Positions 33,374-43,154 of a stretch of 64,000 nt of DNA are shown here, piece by piece. Below the pieces are notes generated by a model that was given only the letters and a program-made list of their open reading frames with translations, was not told the DNA's origin and did not search any database. Numbering within the stretch: position 1 is the stretch's first letter; each line of letters begins with the position of its first letter. The stretch is from Dactylorhiza incarnata (Eukaryota > Streptophyta > Magnoliopsida > Asparagales > Orchidaceae), in assembly GCA_033032865.1 (NCBI GenBank), contig JAWHQI010000013.1, positions 744,001 to 808,000 of the forward strand, given 5' to 3'. Made by a program: the position numbers and the translations under genes.

Positions 33374-33378
33374 TTAAT

Positions 33379-33551
33379 TGTAATGGCCCGTCAGGCCGCC
33401 GCAATCTAGCATTCATAACGTCCATAAATCAAAGACAAAGAATTTTGTTTTGTAGCACAGTGAAAACATGTTAGTACTAGATAAAAGCATTGAAGATGCT
33501 GCAATATGTAGTGCAATGTATATATATATATATGTATATACGAGTGACAGT
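33379..33551 (-). repeat. E6 5' LTR, inner end
   Basis: The LTR edge TGTAATGGCCCGTCAGG follows the primer site. How far the LTR runs to the right is unclear, because no second copy is in the window and the following sequence looks like inserted DNA. A TA microsatellite lies at 33519-33541. Confidence 0.5.
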
Positions 33552-33787
33552 GCACGGGGGGCCCCCCGTGCCCCGCGCGACAGTACTCTACCAGCACCCG
33601 GCGGGCTTCGCCCGCACCCGGCGCGCAACCTGCCGTCGTTCCCCGCGCAACAGTATCAGACCGGCCCCGGCGGGCTTCGCCCGCCCCCCGGCGGCCCGCC
33701 CCCCCGGCGGCCCGCCCACGGCGGGCTTCGCCCGCCCCCCCCCCCCCCCCCCCCCCCGGCGGCCCGCCCACGGCGGGCTTCGCCCGC
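33552..33787. repeat. GC-rich hairpin cluster
   Basis: A perfect 20-bp palindrome GCACGGGGGGCCCCCCGTGC (33552-33571) is followed by four identical copies of GCGGGCTTCGCCCGC (33601-33615, 33670-33684, 33721-33735, 33773-33787), each a 6-bp stem with a TTC loop. A 23-base C run is at 33735-33757. The first two copies sit in a ~70-bp repeat starting CCCCGCGC. Sharp contrast with the AT-rich flanks. Confidence 0.9.
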
Positions 33788-33865
33788 TTTCACGCCACAA
33801 CAATCAAACTAATTTAATATTTAATAATATTAAAATGTAAATGGGATTTTAATATTTAATAATTT

Positions 33866-33946
33866 AATAAAGTTATATTATAATGTAATAGCAGGCGGGT
33901 GTTCAATGACTCACGTCACTGTTCACCCGCCTGTTTATAACTTTAT
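33866..33946. repeat. Foldback hairpin CAGGCGGGTG / CACCCGCCTG
   Basis: A 10-bp perfect stem CAGGCGGGTG...CACCCGCCTG with a ~22-bp loop, flanked by a second inverted pair ATAAAGTTATA...TATAACTTTAT. This nested structure resembles a small foldback element. Confidence 0.75.
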
Positions 33947-33993
33947 ATAATATTATATTATAATAATTATAAAATAAATACACGGTGGCCTTT

Positions 33994-34035
33994 GTCCCAC
34001 ATCGCAAAAATAAATGGGATTTTGGAATATATATC
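33994..34035 (+). promoter_or_regulatory. Candidate plant snRNA-type promoter (USE plus TATA)
   Basis: GTCCCACATCG (33994-34004) is an exact match to the upstream sequence element of plant spliceosomal snRNA and U3/U6 genes. A TATATAT box begins at 34028, 23 bp later, a spacing near that of Pol III-type plant snRNA promoters. No known snRNA sequence follows. A T run occurs near 34145-34150. Could be chance or a relic. Confidence 0.4.
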
Positions 34036-35404
34036 ATGATATGTTGAGTGAAAAAAAGAATTGTTTGTGGCGTTGCTATGCTAGGCTTGGGTTCTATTAA
34101 ATCTGGGAGCCCTACAAAATTGTAAAATTTATATTAAAATTTATATTTTTTCAAGATTAGAGCGGTAAAATTATAGTGTAGGATAAAGAGCCCTACAAAA
34201 TTTGTAGGTTTAGGGCACCCTACTCTCCTAGGTTTGGGATGTCTAGAAAAAAAGATTTGGACGGTCCTGATTCGTTCTTGTGATTGAACGGTGTAGATCT
34301 TATGTTTCGATCAAATCAGACGGACCTGATTAAAATCGTGTCTCACATATGTATTACAAAGCCTCCATTTCATATTTCCTTATAGTAGTGAAAGATATAT
34401 ATGTATATATATTTGTATATATATTAACAATATTTAAAATACAAACACCCCACCACAACTAGTGGTATACTCTATACACAAGATGGCCACTAAATACCAT
34501 CATGCCTCGTTCCTACCATCATCTAGACCTCAACACCATACGACCAATAGAATAATTTTATATCGTCATGCTGACAATTCTCATCCTTGCACTTCTTACG
34601 ATGGACTTCGATGAACTCACAACTGTAATAATCTTAACTCACAACTGATATTTTTCCTCCCTTAAAAGCCTCTTTCCTTCATTGGACAATTTACTGCTCA
34701 CTTCACCTTCCTTTATCTAAAATAATGAAAAATTAAATGTTACCCACACTTGACTCAATGAATTATCATTTCTTTAACATGCATACCATTTTAAAACATT
34801 GTATAAAGAGCTAAAGCAATTCATAATGAAATGTACGGTACGAAAAGGACCCTAAGAAAACAGAGTAAAAGATATATATTAAATTCGATTCATAAAAATA
34901 TTCATACTTGTAATGATTGGCACAATTCATATTATCAATGTTGATTGTCGCATTTTGTGTCATATAATATCCTACATTCTTTAATATATTTTTGTTTCTT
35001 TTCCTTTAGATGAAAACGTTAATGGTAGATTACTTATCTTTCTTTTTCATAATGGGCTTGACATTGCTAGGCTAGCTGTTTGCCAACCTCTTGGCCTTTT
35101 TTGCACAATCAACTGTGTTATGGAGCCCTGAAGCACACCCATCTGTGGTAGGAATTGCACCCCTCCTCTAGGGTTAACCCTTAACTTCATTGTTGTCATG
35201 CGGCAGCTTAAACAATGTTTTTGTCATTTTACTTATATTCTTGATTAGTTGTAAGTTTTATTAGACTCCTTTTAATTCTCTGATCAGTACTGTCAACAGT
35301 TTATCAATTAATCCGGGCAATAAAGATAATTGCACTTGATCATAAATATTTTTCTTCCTGCATGAAATTAAATCATCGACGCATAGTACAAGACAATCAA
35401 GGAT
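34036..35404. other. Unassigned AT-rich stretch
   Basis: No ORF with recognisable motifs. TA-rich microsatellites at 34386-34425. It may be the continuation of the E6 LTR. Confidence 0.4.
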
Positions 35405-35409
35405 TTAAA

Positions 35410-35548
35410 TGATAGAGTGAATGAATGAATGAATACCACAATAAGGATACATATGTATATATACATAAGAGGGGTTCCCAACACCTAGAGGTGAGCCTAA
35501 GAGAGTCTACCACCATAATATACAATATAATGCATAATACATCTAACA
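35410..35548 (-). repeat. E7 3' LTR (139 bp)
   Basis: Element strand TGTTAGATGTATTATG...CACTCTATCA. Its first 66 bases recur at 38236-38301. LTRs this short fit the Ale/Retrofit lineage. Confidence 0.85.
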
Positions 35549-35579
<31 letters not shown>

Positions 35580-35583
35580 CCCC
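35549..35583 (-). other. E7 polypurine tract, expanded G run
   Basis: 28 C, one T and 6 C on the plus strand, that is G6 A G28 on the element strand, directly at the LTR edge. A normal tract is much shorter, so this is an expansion. Confidence 0.85.
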
Positions 35584-35589
35584 TCAAAC

Positions 35590-36908
35590 TCACGGGGGTT
35601 CATACACCGAGAGTTTGGATAATAGATAAGCATGTTGAGACCGAGTCTGCGGCTTAGTCATCAAGTCTACAAGCTGCTGCTCAGAAGGAACAAAGGAAGG
35701 AGCAAGAGTTCCCCGACCATACTGCTCACGAAGGAAGAAAGCATCCACCCCGATGTGCTTGGAAAGAGAATGCTTCACCGGATTCAAGGTGATCTGAATG
35801 GCACCGGTGTTATCACAGTGGAGTGGAGTGGGATCCGGAGAAGAGACACCAAGATCCTCAAGGAGCCAGCGGAGCCAAATAATGTCCTCAGTAGTAGTAG
35901 TCATGGCACGCAGCTCAGCCTCAGTACTGGAACGAGAAACCCCGATCTGTTTCTTGGACTTCCAGGCAATAAGTGAAGTACCCAAGAATAGACAGAAACC
36001 AGTAACAAATCGGCGATCAACGGGATCACTGGCCCAAGTAGCATCCGAGTAAGCACGAAGGAGCAGAGAACTGCTACTGGAGTAGAAGAGACCACGTGAA
36101 ATCGTCGCCCGGAGATAACGCAGCAGCCGCAGTAGATGACCGTAATGCACAGAGGTGAGCGCACCAACAAACTGGCTCAAAACATGAACAACATGTGCAA
36201 TGTCGGGCCGAGTAATAGTAAGGTAGACGAGGCTCCCGACAATGTGACGATAACGAGTAGGATCAGAGAGTGGAACCCCATCATCCGGTCTTAACTGAAG
36301 GTGAAGCTCCATAGGGGTGTCCACGGTGCGAGAGTCAGAGAGAGCAGCCCGAGCTAAAAGATCTGATGTGTAACGCCGCTGAGAGAGCTGAAAACCACGG
36401 TCTGTAGAGGTGACCTCAAGGCCCAAGAAATAGCTCAGCTGTCCAAGATCAGTCATCTGAAATTGCTGCTGGAGGTGATGCTTGACGAATGTCACATGAG
36501 TAGGGTCATCACCAGTAATAATCATGTCATCCACATAAAGTAATAGAAGAGTCCGGCCGCGAGAAGAGGAGTGCACAAATAAGGCTGGATCATGCGGGCT
36601 CGGCTGAAAACCGACGGCAGTAATGGCCGAACTGAAACGAGCAAACCACACGCGGGGCGCCTGCTTGAGCCCGTAAAGAGCTCGTCTCAAGCGACAAACA
36701 AGTCCTGGAGGAGAGGAAAGACCGGGAGGAGGGAGCATGTACACCTCCTGTTGAAGGTCACCGTGAAGAAAAGCGTTCTTCACATCGAGCTGGAACAGAG
36801 ACCAGCGACGAACAGCTGCAACAGCAATAAGAGTGCGGATCGTGGTCATGTGAGAAACAGGGGCAAAAGTCTCATCATAGTCACGTCCATGCTCCTGCTG
36901 AAAACCAC
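35590..36908 (-). pseudogene. E7 pol 3' half: RT and RNase H, open but 5'-truncated
   Basis: An uninterrupted frame from TTIRTLIAVAAVRR to LSKLSVYEPP (about 419 residues). RT motifs: [22 protein letters not shown] and active site YVDDMIITGDD. RNase H motifs: YSDATWASDPVDRR, SRSSTEAEL and LHCDNTGAI, with the histidine in KHIGVD. Upstream RT, integrase, protease and gag are replaced by captured DNA. The lack of stops suggests recent insertion. It would not make a working polyprotein. Confidence 0.9.
36860..36908. repeat. 49-bp direct repeat, left copy
   Basis: Starts GGGGCAAAAGTCTCATCATA and is identical to 38161-38209. Both copies are the same piece of copia RT. They flank the captured gene fragment. 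Confidence 0.95.
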
Positions 36909-38160
36909 CCCCGTTGCTCGCGCGATCTCCCGACGCATGTACGGCAGGTCGTCGCCATGCATCCGTATTCGCTTGTCGAACCTAGGAGGGCCCGCCGCTG
37001 CCGGCTGCTGCTCGGCAGGTCGAGTTTCCAGCTCGGCGTTGCGGACTTGGGCGGCCTCCAGGGACAAGCGAGTATCCTCCAGCTCCTTCTCGGCCTGGGA
37101 CAGCCTCTTCGCCGACTCCAGCTCGGCAGCCTGCAGAAGATAAAAAGAGAAAGTTTAGTTTAAACGAGTCTGCAAGATGGAGAGTATCCCAAAAAAGCGA
37201 GTAAAGTCCCGAGGGCGAGTACCTCGAGCTCCTTGACCCGGTTCGCCAAGGCGATCATCTTCGGGCCCTGCACCTTGATCGCATGCTCATACTCGAGCAG
37301 TCGCCTTGCTGTTTCGTGAGCCAGCTCGGCAGACCGCAAGAGGGAGCGCGAGGTCTGGTGAGCCAGATTCTCAGCAGAGGTATCCAGCAGCACCTCGGCA
37401 TCCGCGCGACCATAAAGGGCGAAGGTCACGTCAAAGGCCTCCCCCCTGTCCTCCCAGTCCTCCGACCAGGGGGGAAGGTTGGAGCTAAGGGTTACCTCAT
37501 GGGCGCGCTCAGCCCAGGTCACCAATGGGCGACCATAGGCATCCTCGCTATGGGTGCCCTCGTTGAAGCAAGGATGGCTGCTCGGCTCGCCAGCCTCCGA
37601 GGAATCCGCCTTCTTGCCCAGATCCCTATGGGCAGTCTCCTTCTTGTTCCTCTTAGGCTCGGAGGTCTTAGCCTTGACCACTCGCCTCTTCGAAGTCCCG
37701 ACCCCAATACCGGCGACATTTTGATCGTCGCCATCTGGCGACAAGACGATTGGGGAGGAGCCCCCAACCTCGCGCGCCGATGTCCCCGCACCCCCTTGGG
37801 TAGCGGTCGTCGCCTTCACCGCCGGAGGAAGAAGATCGCATGGTAGAGCTCGCACGCCTGCCAAAAGAAGACCGAAGGTTAGTCTCCTGAATAGAGCCAA
37901 AGGGCGAGTATGACTGATGCTCGCACGAAAGATACCTTCCCCTGAGCGAACTTCCGTGAGCTCGTCTACTCGCCTCCTCCAGAACACCACGTCGAAGCGA
38001 CGATGCCTGAAGGAGTCAAGCAGTTTCTCCTGGCTCTCCTTCAAGAAGGGAACGGCGAAGACATTCTCCGACGGCTGGATGAGTGAGCTGGAGATTCCCG
38101 CAAAGTCGCCCTCGATGGCGACTAGTCGCTCCACCCAGCGTTGGTTCTTGTTTGATGTGC
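36909..38160 (-). pseudogene. Captured intron-containing gene fragment in E7
   Basis: GC-richer than the surroundings. Three exon-like pieces on the minus strand: 38160-37936, 37857-37223 and 37130-36909. Intron 1 (37935-37858, 78 bp) has donor G|GTATCT and acceptor TTTTGGCAG. Intron 2 (37222-37131, 92 bp) has donor GAG|GTACTC and acceptor TATCTTCTGCAG. The joined exons stay in frame; intron 1 also reads through. The product begins TSNKNQRWVERLVAIEGDF, has a basic acidic-serine middle with RRVVKAKTSEPKRNKKE, and a long coiled coil (AENLAHQTSRSLLRSAELAH to EKELEDTRLSLEAAQV). I do not recognise the family; it resembles coiled-coil proteins linked to plant mobile domains or gypsy extra ORFs. Both ends of the gene are missing. 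Confidence 0.75.
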
Positions 38161-38235
38161 GGGGCAAAAGTCTCATCATAGTCACGTCCATGCTCCTGCT
38201 GAAAACCACGAGCCACGAGGCGGGCCTTGTACAAT
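38161..38235 (-). pseudogene. E7 RT fragment next to 5' LTR fragment
   Basis: Encodes YKARLVARGFQQEHGRDYDETFAP, the start of the copia RT region. Its last 49 bp duplicate 36860-36908. It joins the LTR fragment at 38236, so a deletion fused LTR and RT. Confidence 0.85.
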
Positions 38236-38301
38236 ACCTAGAGGTGAGCCTAAGAGAGTCTACCACCATAATATACAATATAATGCATAATACATCTAAC
38301 A
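38236..38301 (-). repeat. E7 5' LTR fragment (66 bp)
   Basis: Identical or nearly so to the inner part of 35483-35548. It ends CATCTAACA followed by the target duplicate TTAAA. Confidence 0.9.
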
Positions 38302-39059
38302 TTAAAAACATGGGTAAAATTTTCGAATAAAATGCGTAGTCAAACTGAAATCATTAAAATACTTTATACTAAAATTTGCATGGATATGAATGATTTGCAT
38401 GCAATAAAATCTCTTTTTTTTGTTAATTTAAATCATAGTGTATTTTAATCTGAAAATTATGATATAGAGCATACAACTACACTCAAGCCTTTATTCGGCA
38501 TAAATTTAAAAAAAACAAGAACTCACAAATACTGTCTTTTCCTTTACCCTTATTCCTTCTCTGATCAGAATTTGTTCCCTCTCTCAATGCAAAAGTCCCA
38601 CGAGTTGGCATCTGAAATAAAATTCATACATATTTTCTTCTCACGCAAAATCTTCCAAAATATGATCTATTAGGAGTTGCAAGTGAGGGGAAATAAATTT
38701 TAAATATAATAATGTGTTTGTATAGGAATCGGACAAGGAAAAGGATTAAAATACCCAAATTTATCACCAAGGACTGCATAAGAAACTAAGGATGGCAGCA
38801 TATGCAAGGGCAACAAGGAGGATGAACCAAATAGCCCAATCTAATTTAAACAGGGTTGATTGCAGAATCAACAATAACCATTTAACAGCCCCTTAATTAG
38901 CACAAGAAAACAGCATCATAAAATCATGAGAATAGGCGCCAATAATTCCAATAGAATAGGCCCAAAATGCAAGACAGCTGCCCTAAAAATGCAAGACAGC
39001 AGCCCTATTTTAAGATATCAATCCTTATAAAACCAGCTCATACTCAACTTTAATAATAG

Positions 39060-39097
<38 letters not shown>

Positions 39098-39723
39098 GAC
39101 ACACAGCTATATAGAGCCAATAAACAGGAGACAATAAACCCAATATAATAGGCCCAAAAGAGCCACTTAAAAACCAATAAAACAGGGGACAATTTTTATT
39201 TTTATTTATAAAAAAGGGCACGAGCTGGAGCAAACAAACAACACAAACACTAGGGCAGCAACCCCAAATATCAGGACAGATTCCTCAAAATCAGAGTAAT
39301 AGCCTTCCTAAAACCAGGGGTAGAAATTCGAAATTAGGAAAGGTTAGGTTAGAGAGCTCACCATCACAATTAGTAGCAACCAGGAACTCAATCCAACACC
39401 AGTCAATCACAGAAACCAGTCGCTGAAATCTGCAGTCTAGCAAGTGAAGATAGATCTCACCAGTAATAAAGAGTCAAAGCAAAAGTAAGGGGTTCAAGAA
39501 ATCAGAGCCCGGGCAGAATAGAAGACTGGAGACAGCAGAAAGGGCTCGGAGAGGGCTGAAGGATAAAGAAAATGAGAGAAAACTCCTTTTAATGATTCAA
39601 CTTGTAGAATAGAATCCCAAGGATCAAATGACATTTTTCTTTCAATGCCCCTAAATCTCCTCCCTTGGTTTGATCCAAGGGCCTAGATCAAGCCACAAGT
39701 AATCCACTAAGGGGCACTCTAGC
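38302..39723. other. Unassigned AT-rich stretch with a 35-base C run
   Basis: No recognisable gene. A run of 35 C lies at 39061-39095. The AACAGC-rich text near 38880-39010 and 39230-39560 looks like the leader part of the E4 LTR in composition, so this may be gypsy LTR sequence, perhaps continuous with 34036-35404 across the E7 insertion. Low certainty. Confidence 0.4.
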
Positions 39724-40779
39724 TGTGGCGGGTTGCTCGACGCTCTGGTAGACCGGTCGAATTGAACTGTATTAGCTCGGGAGCGGGTCGAGCGTGCAAA
39801 CAATCACAGAAATTCAAGCAGCTGACAAGGAGACTTTTTTTAACGTGGAAAACACATAAAGGGTGAAAACCACGTGATCGGTTCGGTGCCGACCAAATTC
39901 CACTATCTCTTTTGCTGTTACAAGTTGTGGAATGCAAGAGGGTGACAGGCCGCCGCTCTTTGCAGAGGGTGCAGAGAAGAAAGAGAGAGAAACAAAAATC
40001 TCTAAAGATCAAGGAGATCTCCAAGAGCCTAAGGGAGATCTTCAAGTCATCTTCGATTCGAAGGAGATCTTCGAATACAGAAGGAGATCTTCGAAGGATT
40101 CTTCGAACGCCGAAGGAGAACTCTGAAGGATCATCGAAGGAACTCTCTCAGGCGCTAAAGACAAGATTTTTTTAAATGAAAGCTTTGGGATCCTTTTATA
40201 GTTTTTGGCAGGGGCGGTCCGAAAGTTGCGTCATTGTAACTGCCACAACTACCGGACGGACCAATCACGTTCCTCGATCTAGAGCACACGGATCGTCATT
40301 TTTGCACATATGACGATTTTGCCCCTGGCAGTGATGGTAACGAACTGCAAACTACAAGCTGCGAACTGTCCCGCGAACTGCGAACGCTCCTGTAATCTTT
40401 GTGAATGCAAGAGGTAAAGAGAGAAAATTATAGTGTGTGATGGGACGCATTCTGAGCGCGTAATGAGCGCAAACGTGCTCAGAACATTATGAGTGGTAGT
40501 TGTTGTGCGACTGCGCGCGGATTGTCGCGCGCGCTGAGACGCGCTTGCTACCGCGCGGTGGTAGAGGGAACGGTAGCGGGTGTGCCGCTGAGTGTGCGTT
40601 GCCGCATGCACTGGTGCACACGCTGATGCGCTTGTGCTACCGCCTGCGCTACCATGTAGCGGTAGTGGGCGCGCGTGGGGACGCGCGGGGGGGGGGGGGG
40701 GGGGGGTTGGTGTGCGCGGGCACGTGACGGTATTGGTTGTGTGCGGGTGTGGGACGTGGGCAACCGCGCGCCATGTGGG
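39724..40779 (-). repeat. E8 3' LTR, left part
   Basis: Begins TGTGGCGGGTTGCTCGACGC and matches 52523-~53600. It contains a TATA box at 40193-40201, repeated GAAGGAGATCTTCGAA units (40015-40135), CTACCGC/GCGGTAG palindromes (40540-40675) and a 20-base G run (40687-40706). It stops at the E9 LTR edge at 40780. Confidence 0.8.
40193..40201 (-). promoter_or_regulatory. TATA box of E8 left LTR
   Basis: Plus strand CTTTTATAG, element strand CTATAAAAG; the same at 53005-53013 in the other LTR. Confidence 0.6.
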
Positions 40780-41746
40780 TGTTGGGTTTTCTATACATCC
40801 AATGTAGAATGCATATCACAAATAAGCAGTTGAAATAAAGAACAAGAACAACCCTAAAGTGTTCAAGGAACTTGCGATTTCAAGAATCAAGAAATAGGGG
40901 AAGCAACACATTGCAATACCTGAAGGGGATTGAGTCAACATTCAACCAAGGTGCTCCACAAATGAGATTTCGAAGAACGATCGTTGAGTCCCAAGCGCTG
41001 AATTGGATCGGCGCCTCTACGGGAGTCCACACGAGCGATGAAGAACCCAAGCTTCTTGCGCACAAGAACTAGGTCGGAGAAGAAGAGCCCTCTATGTCTC
41101 CCACGAACTGCTAGGTCCGACGACAGGGAGAAACGGCGACGGCGTCGGGGTGCGGGAACAGCCGATCGGAACCCTTCCGTCTCTCTCGTTCTTTCGCAAA
41201 ATGAGATCGCCCCATTAGGTCGTAGAATCGCATTCTATTTATACCCAGGCGAGAGAGATGTTATCTGCACACCCATGACATATATTGGAGTAAACATAAT
41301 TCGTCGAGTGAACCTTTCACTGAAGAAATTCGTCGAGTAACAAACTGAATTCGTCGAGTGAACCTTTCACTTGATGAAATTCGTCGAGTAATGAATTCGT
41401 CGAGTAATCATAAATTCGTCGAGTCATTATGATTTCGTCGAGTCATTATGATTTTGATCATTCGACGAACTAAAGAGTCGTCGAGACACTCTCGACGACT
41501 CGACTCGAAAACTTGTCAACACGCTCCATACAATATTCACAATATCTGTGCAGCATTCAGTTGACTCGACCCAATTCCAATAAGTCTTAGGATTGGTCTT
41601 TCACTCATATCCAATATGAGTAAGGCCAACACAATTCTTCCTCCAACTTCTCCAAACACTCTTGTGTGTGACCCCATAGGCTCATATTGCGTTGGCAGTA
41701 AGACCAAATGCTTGATCACTTCCAGATCACCTTGGAAACACCAACA
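40780..41746 (-). repeat. E9 3' LTR (967 bp)
   Basis: Element-strand start TGTTGGTGTTTCC (plus 41746) and end ...AAAACCCAACA (plus 40780). A minus-strand TATA box is at 41236-41243 (TATAAATA) and a TTCGTCGAGT array at 41300-41510. A GTGGGAGAC polypurine tract follows at 41747-41756. Confidence 0.85.
41300..41510. repeat. TTCGTCGAGT array in E9 U3
   Basis: About nine copies of AATTCGTCGAGT with short spacers, some followed by GAACCTTTCACT. It is upstream of the TATA box, as in the Sirevirus LTRs. The copy in the other LTR is at 48665-48905. Confidence 0.85.
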
Positions 41747-41822
41747 GTCTCCCACTTGATCTTGAACGTATCAAACAAAAGTCTCATAAATAATGAGCGG
41801 CATCTAGCAATACATCATTGCT

Positions 41823-42262
41823 TGTTGGGTCCAGCGTTCCTTCACTTGACCCGTAACTCCTTTCCTACTTCCTTAAAGAAAAAGTAGCGCCCTTACCATC
41901 AGTCCGGGCTTTTGGGATAGTTTATTGCTCTTGATCGTACAAGTGGTATCAGAGGAGGTTGCGGGTTCGAGGCCGAGGGGCGCTGATTAAATCCTGAAAT
42001 TTCTCTACCTGTGTGGGTCCCGGCGGGTCAGGCGACCGCGGCCATGTGAAAAGCCACCTCTGAGCCATGTGGTGCGCCACCTCTGAGCCATGTGGAGCAC
42101 CTCTGAGCTGGCGGGTCGTGCTGGACGCTGGGGGGGCGGGGATTGTTGGGTCCAGTGTTCCTTCACTTGACCCGTAGCGCCTTTCCTACTTCCTTAAAGA
42201 AAAAGTAGCGCCCTTCCCATCAGTCCGGGCTTTTGGGATAGTTGGTTGTGCTTGATCCTACA
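41823..42262 (+). mobile_element. E10: complete TRIM element (440 bp)
   Basis: Two 119-bp terminal repeats (41823-41941 and 42144-42262), each TGTTGGGTCCAG...TACA. The primer site TGGTATCAGAG (41944-41954) lies two bases after the first repeat, and a G-rich tract GCTGGGGGGGCGGGGA (42127-42142) just before the second. Identical target duplicates TTGCT flank it (41818-41822, 42263-42267). No coding capacity. It fits the definition of a terminal-repeat retrotransposon in miniature. Confidence 0.92.
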
Positions 42263-42267
42263 TTGCT

Positions 42268-43154
42268 ACTCAAGCAATAAGAGTTCATAACTCAACGAGC
42301 CTGTCTTGACCAATGTATCAGTGTTGTTATGTCTCTTACATCCGGATAGAACTAGAGACATGGACCGTGTCACCGTCATAATTGTTCAATCCTAGTTTCC
42401 TGATCTAGAATAGACTCTCTGAAATTGGTGAGCTCAATATCATATATTGACTCAACCAAAAATGGTCATGCATTTCTCAGTCTCATTCCATCAAGGTGTC
42501 CATGGATGTAACTCCTGTCATATAAGAGGACAAATTCCATTTATGTTCACACACAAACACCCAAATGATTCGTAACATACCCAATAACCACCCTTATCAT
42601 CAACCTATCTCAAGGAAGACTTTAGATGGCATCAAAGTGCGCTCTTCCTCACTTGATGAATGTTGTGACTTCAGGTCAAAGAACTACAAACACCATTGTC
42701 AATTGAGACCTACTTGTGACGCGTTCATATAACAATCCACAAAGTTGTCTCAAGGTGGGTCTGTCCAGTACAACTTGTTCGCTAACAAGTACCCATATGA
42801 TGATTTGATATCACAATATCATGACCTGTGAGAACCGGTCACCAGTCAACGCACATGCTAGCCTTAATGTATCATCATCGCCCTTCAACTTCTAAGTTGA
42901 TGCGCCGACTAGGGACCTTTTAAGAATGAAGCTTCTAATTCAACATAAGCTCTCACATTCAAGTCACGCACTTGAATTCCTATGGAAGCAAACATTCTAA
43001 GGGCATTTATTATGCTAATTAATCTATCAAATAGAAACATATGACATAATAATAAGAACTTGCCATAAATGTAAAATAAAATATAAAGGTACTTTATTCA
43101 TCACATGAATAAACAACAACCGACAAATATATAAATTAATCCACAAGACTCTCA
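42268..43154 (-). other. E9 3' non-coding interior
   Basis: About 0.9 kb between the TRIM and the RNase H end. No ORF with motifs. Confidence 0.7.

Larger units (their letters stand above)
30030..33378 (-). pseudogene. E6: heavily decayed Ty3/gypsy gag-pol
   Basis: Order on the minus strand: gag (ILEAEAKKWWDGLLERHY near 32900), zinc knuckle CYTCHHPGHRKDIC (~32290-32330), protease with VLFDIGANHSF (~32000) and EFDIIF (~31830), RT with DDTLRLCIKYRELN (~31370), FRLTNAPVIFMN (~31130) and an altered active site FIDYILVYS (~31060, Y in place of the second D), and RNase H with [12 protein letters not shown] and [13 protein letters not shown]. Frameshifts and stops are frequent, so it is older than its neighbours. 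RNase H is present twice because of a 405-bp tandem duplication. No integrase seen; E5 interrupts the RNase H end. Confidence 0.85.
35410..38301 (-). mobile_element. E7: short-LTR Ty1/copia (Ale-like) with gene capture
   Basis: Bounded by identical 5-bp duplicates TTAAA at 35405-35409 and 38302-38306, so both ends are the true ends of one insertion. The left LTR is 139 bp (35410-35548); the right one is a 66-bp fragment (38236-38301) that keeps the outer edge. On the minus strand the fragment runs straight into a piece of RT (38235-38161), then a foreign gene fragment (38160-36909), then the rest of RT and RNase H. Gag, protease and integrase are missing. Confidence 0.9.

Noticed and set aside
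33468..33840. Overlapping proline- and glycine-rich open frames on both strands
   Set aside because: They are by-products of the GC-rich hairpin cluster and C run; open in several frames at once with no known motif.
34058..34150. A definite snRNA gene after the USE/TATA pair
   Set aside because: No known snRNA sequence or conserved structure recognised; kept only as a candidate promoter.
37283..37846. 187-codon plus-strand open frame
   Set aside because: Antisense to the captured coiled-coil exon; the minus strand has coherent splice sites and protein character.
40500..40807. Short open frames around the 20-base G run
   Set aside because: GC-rich LTR sequence, open in many frames, no motif.
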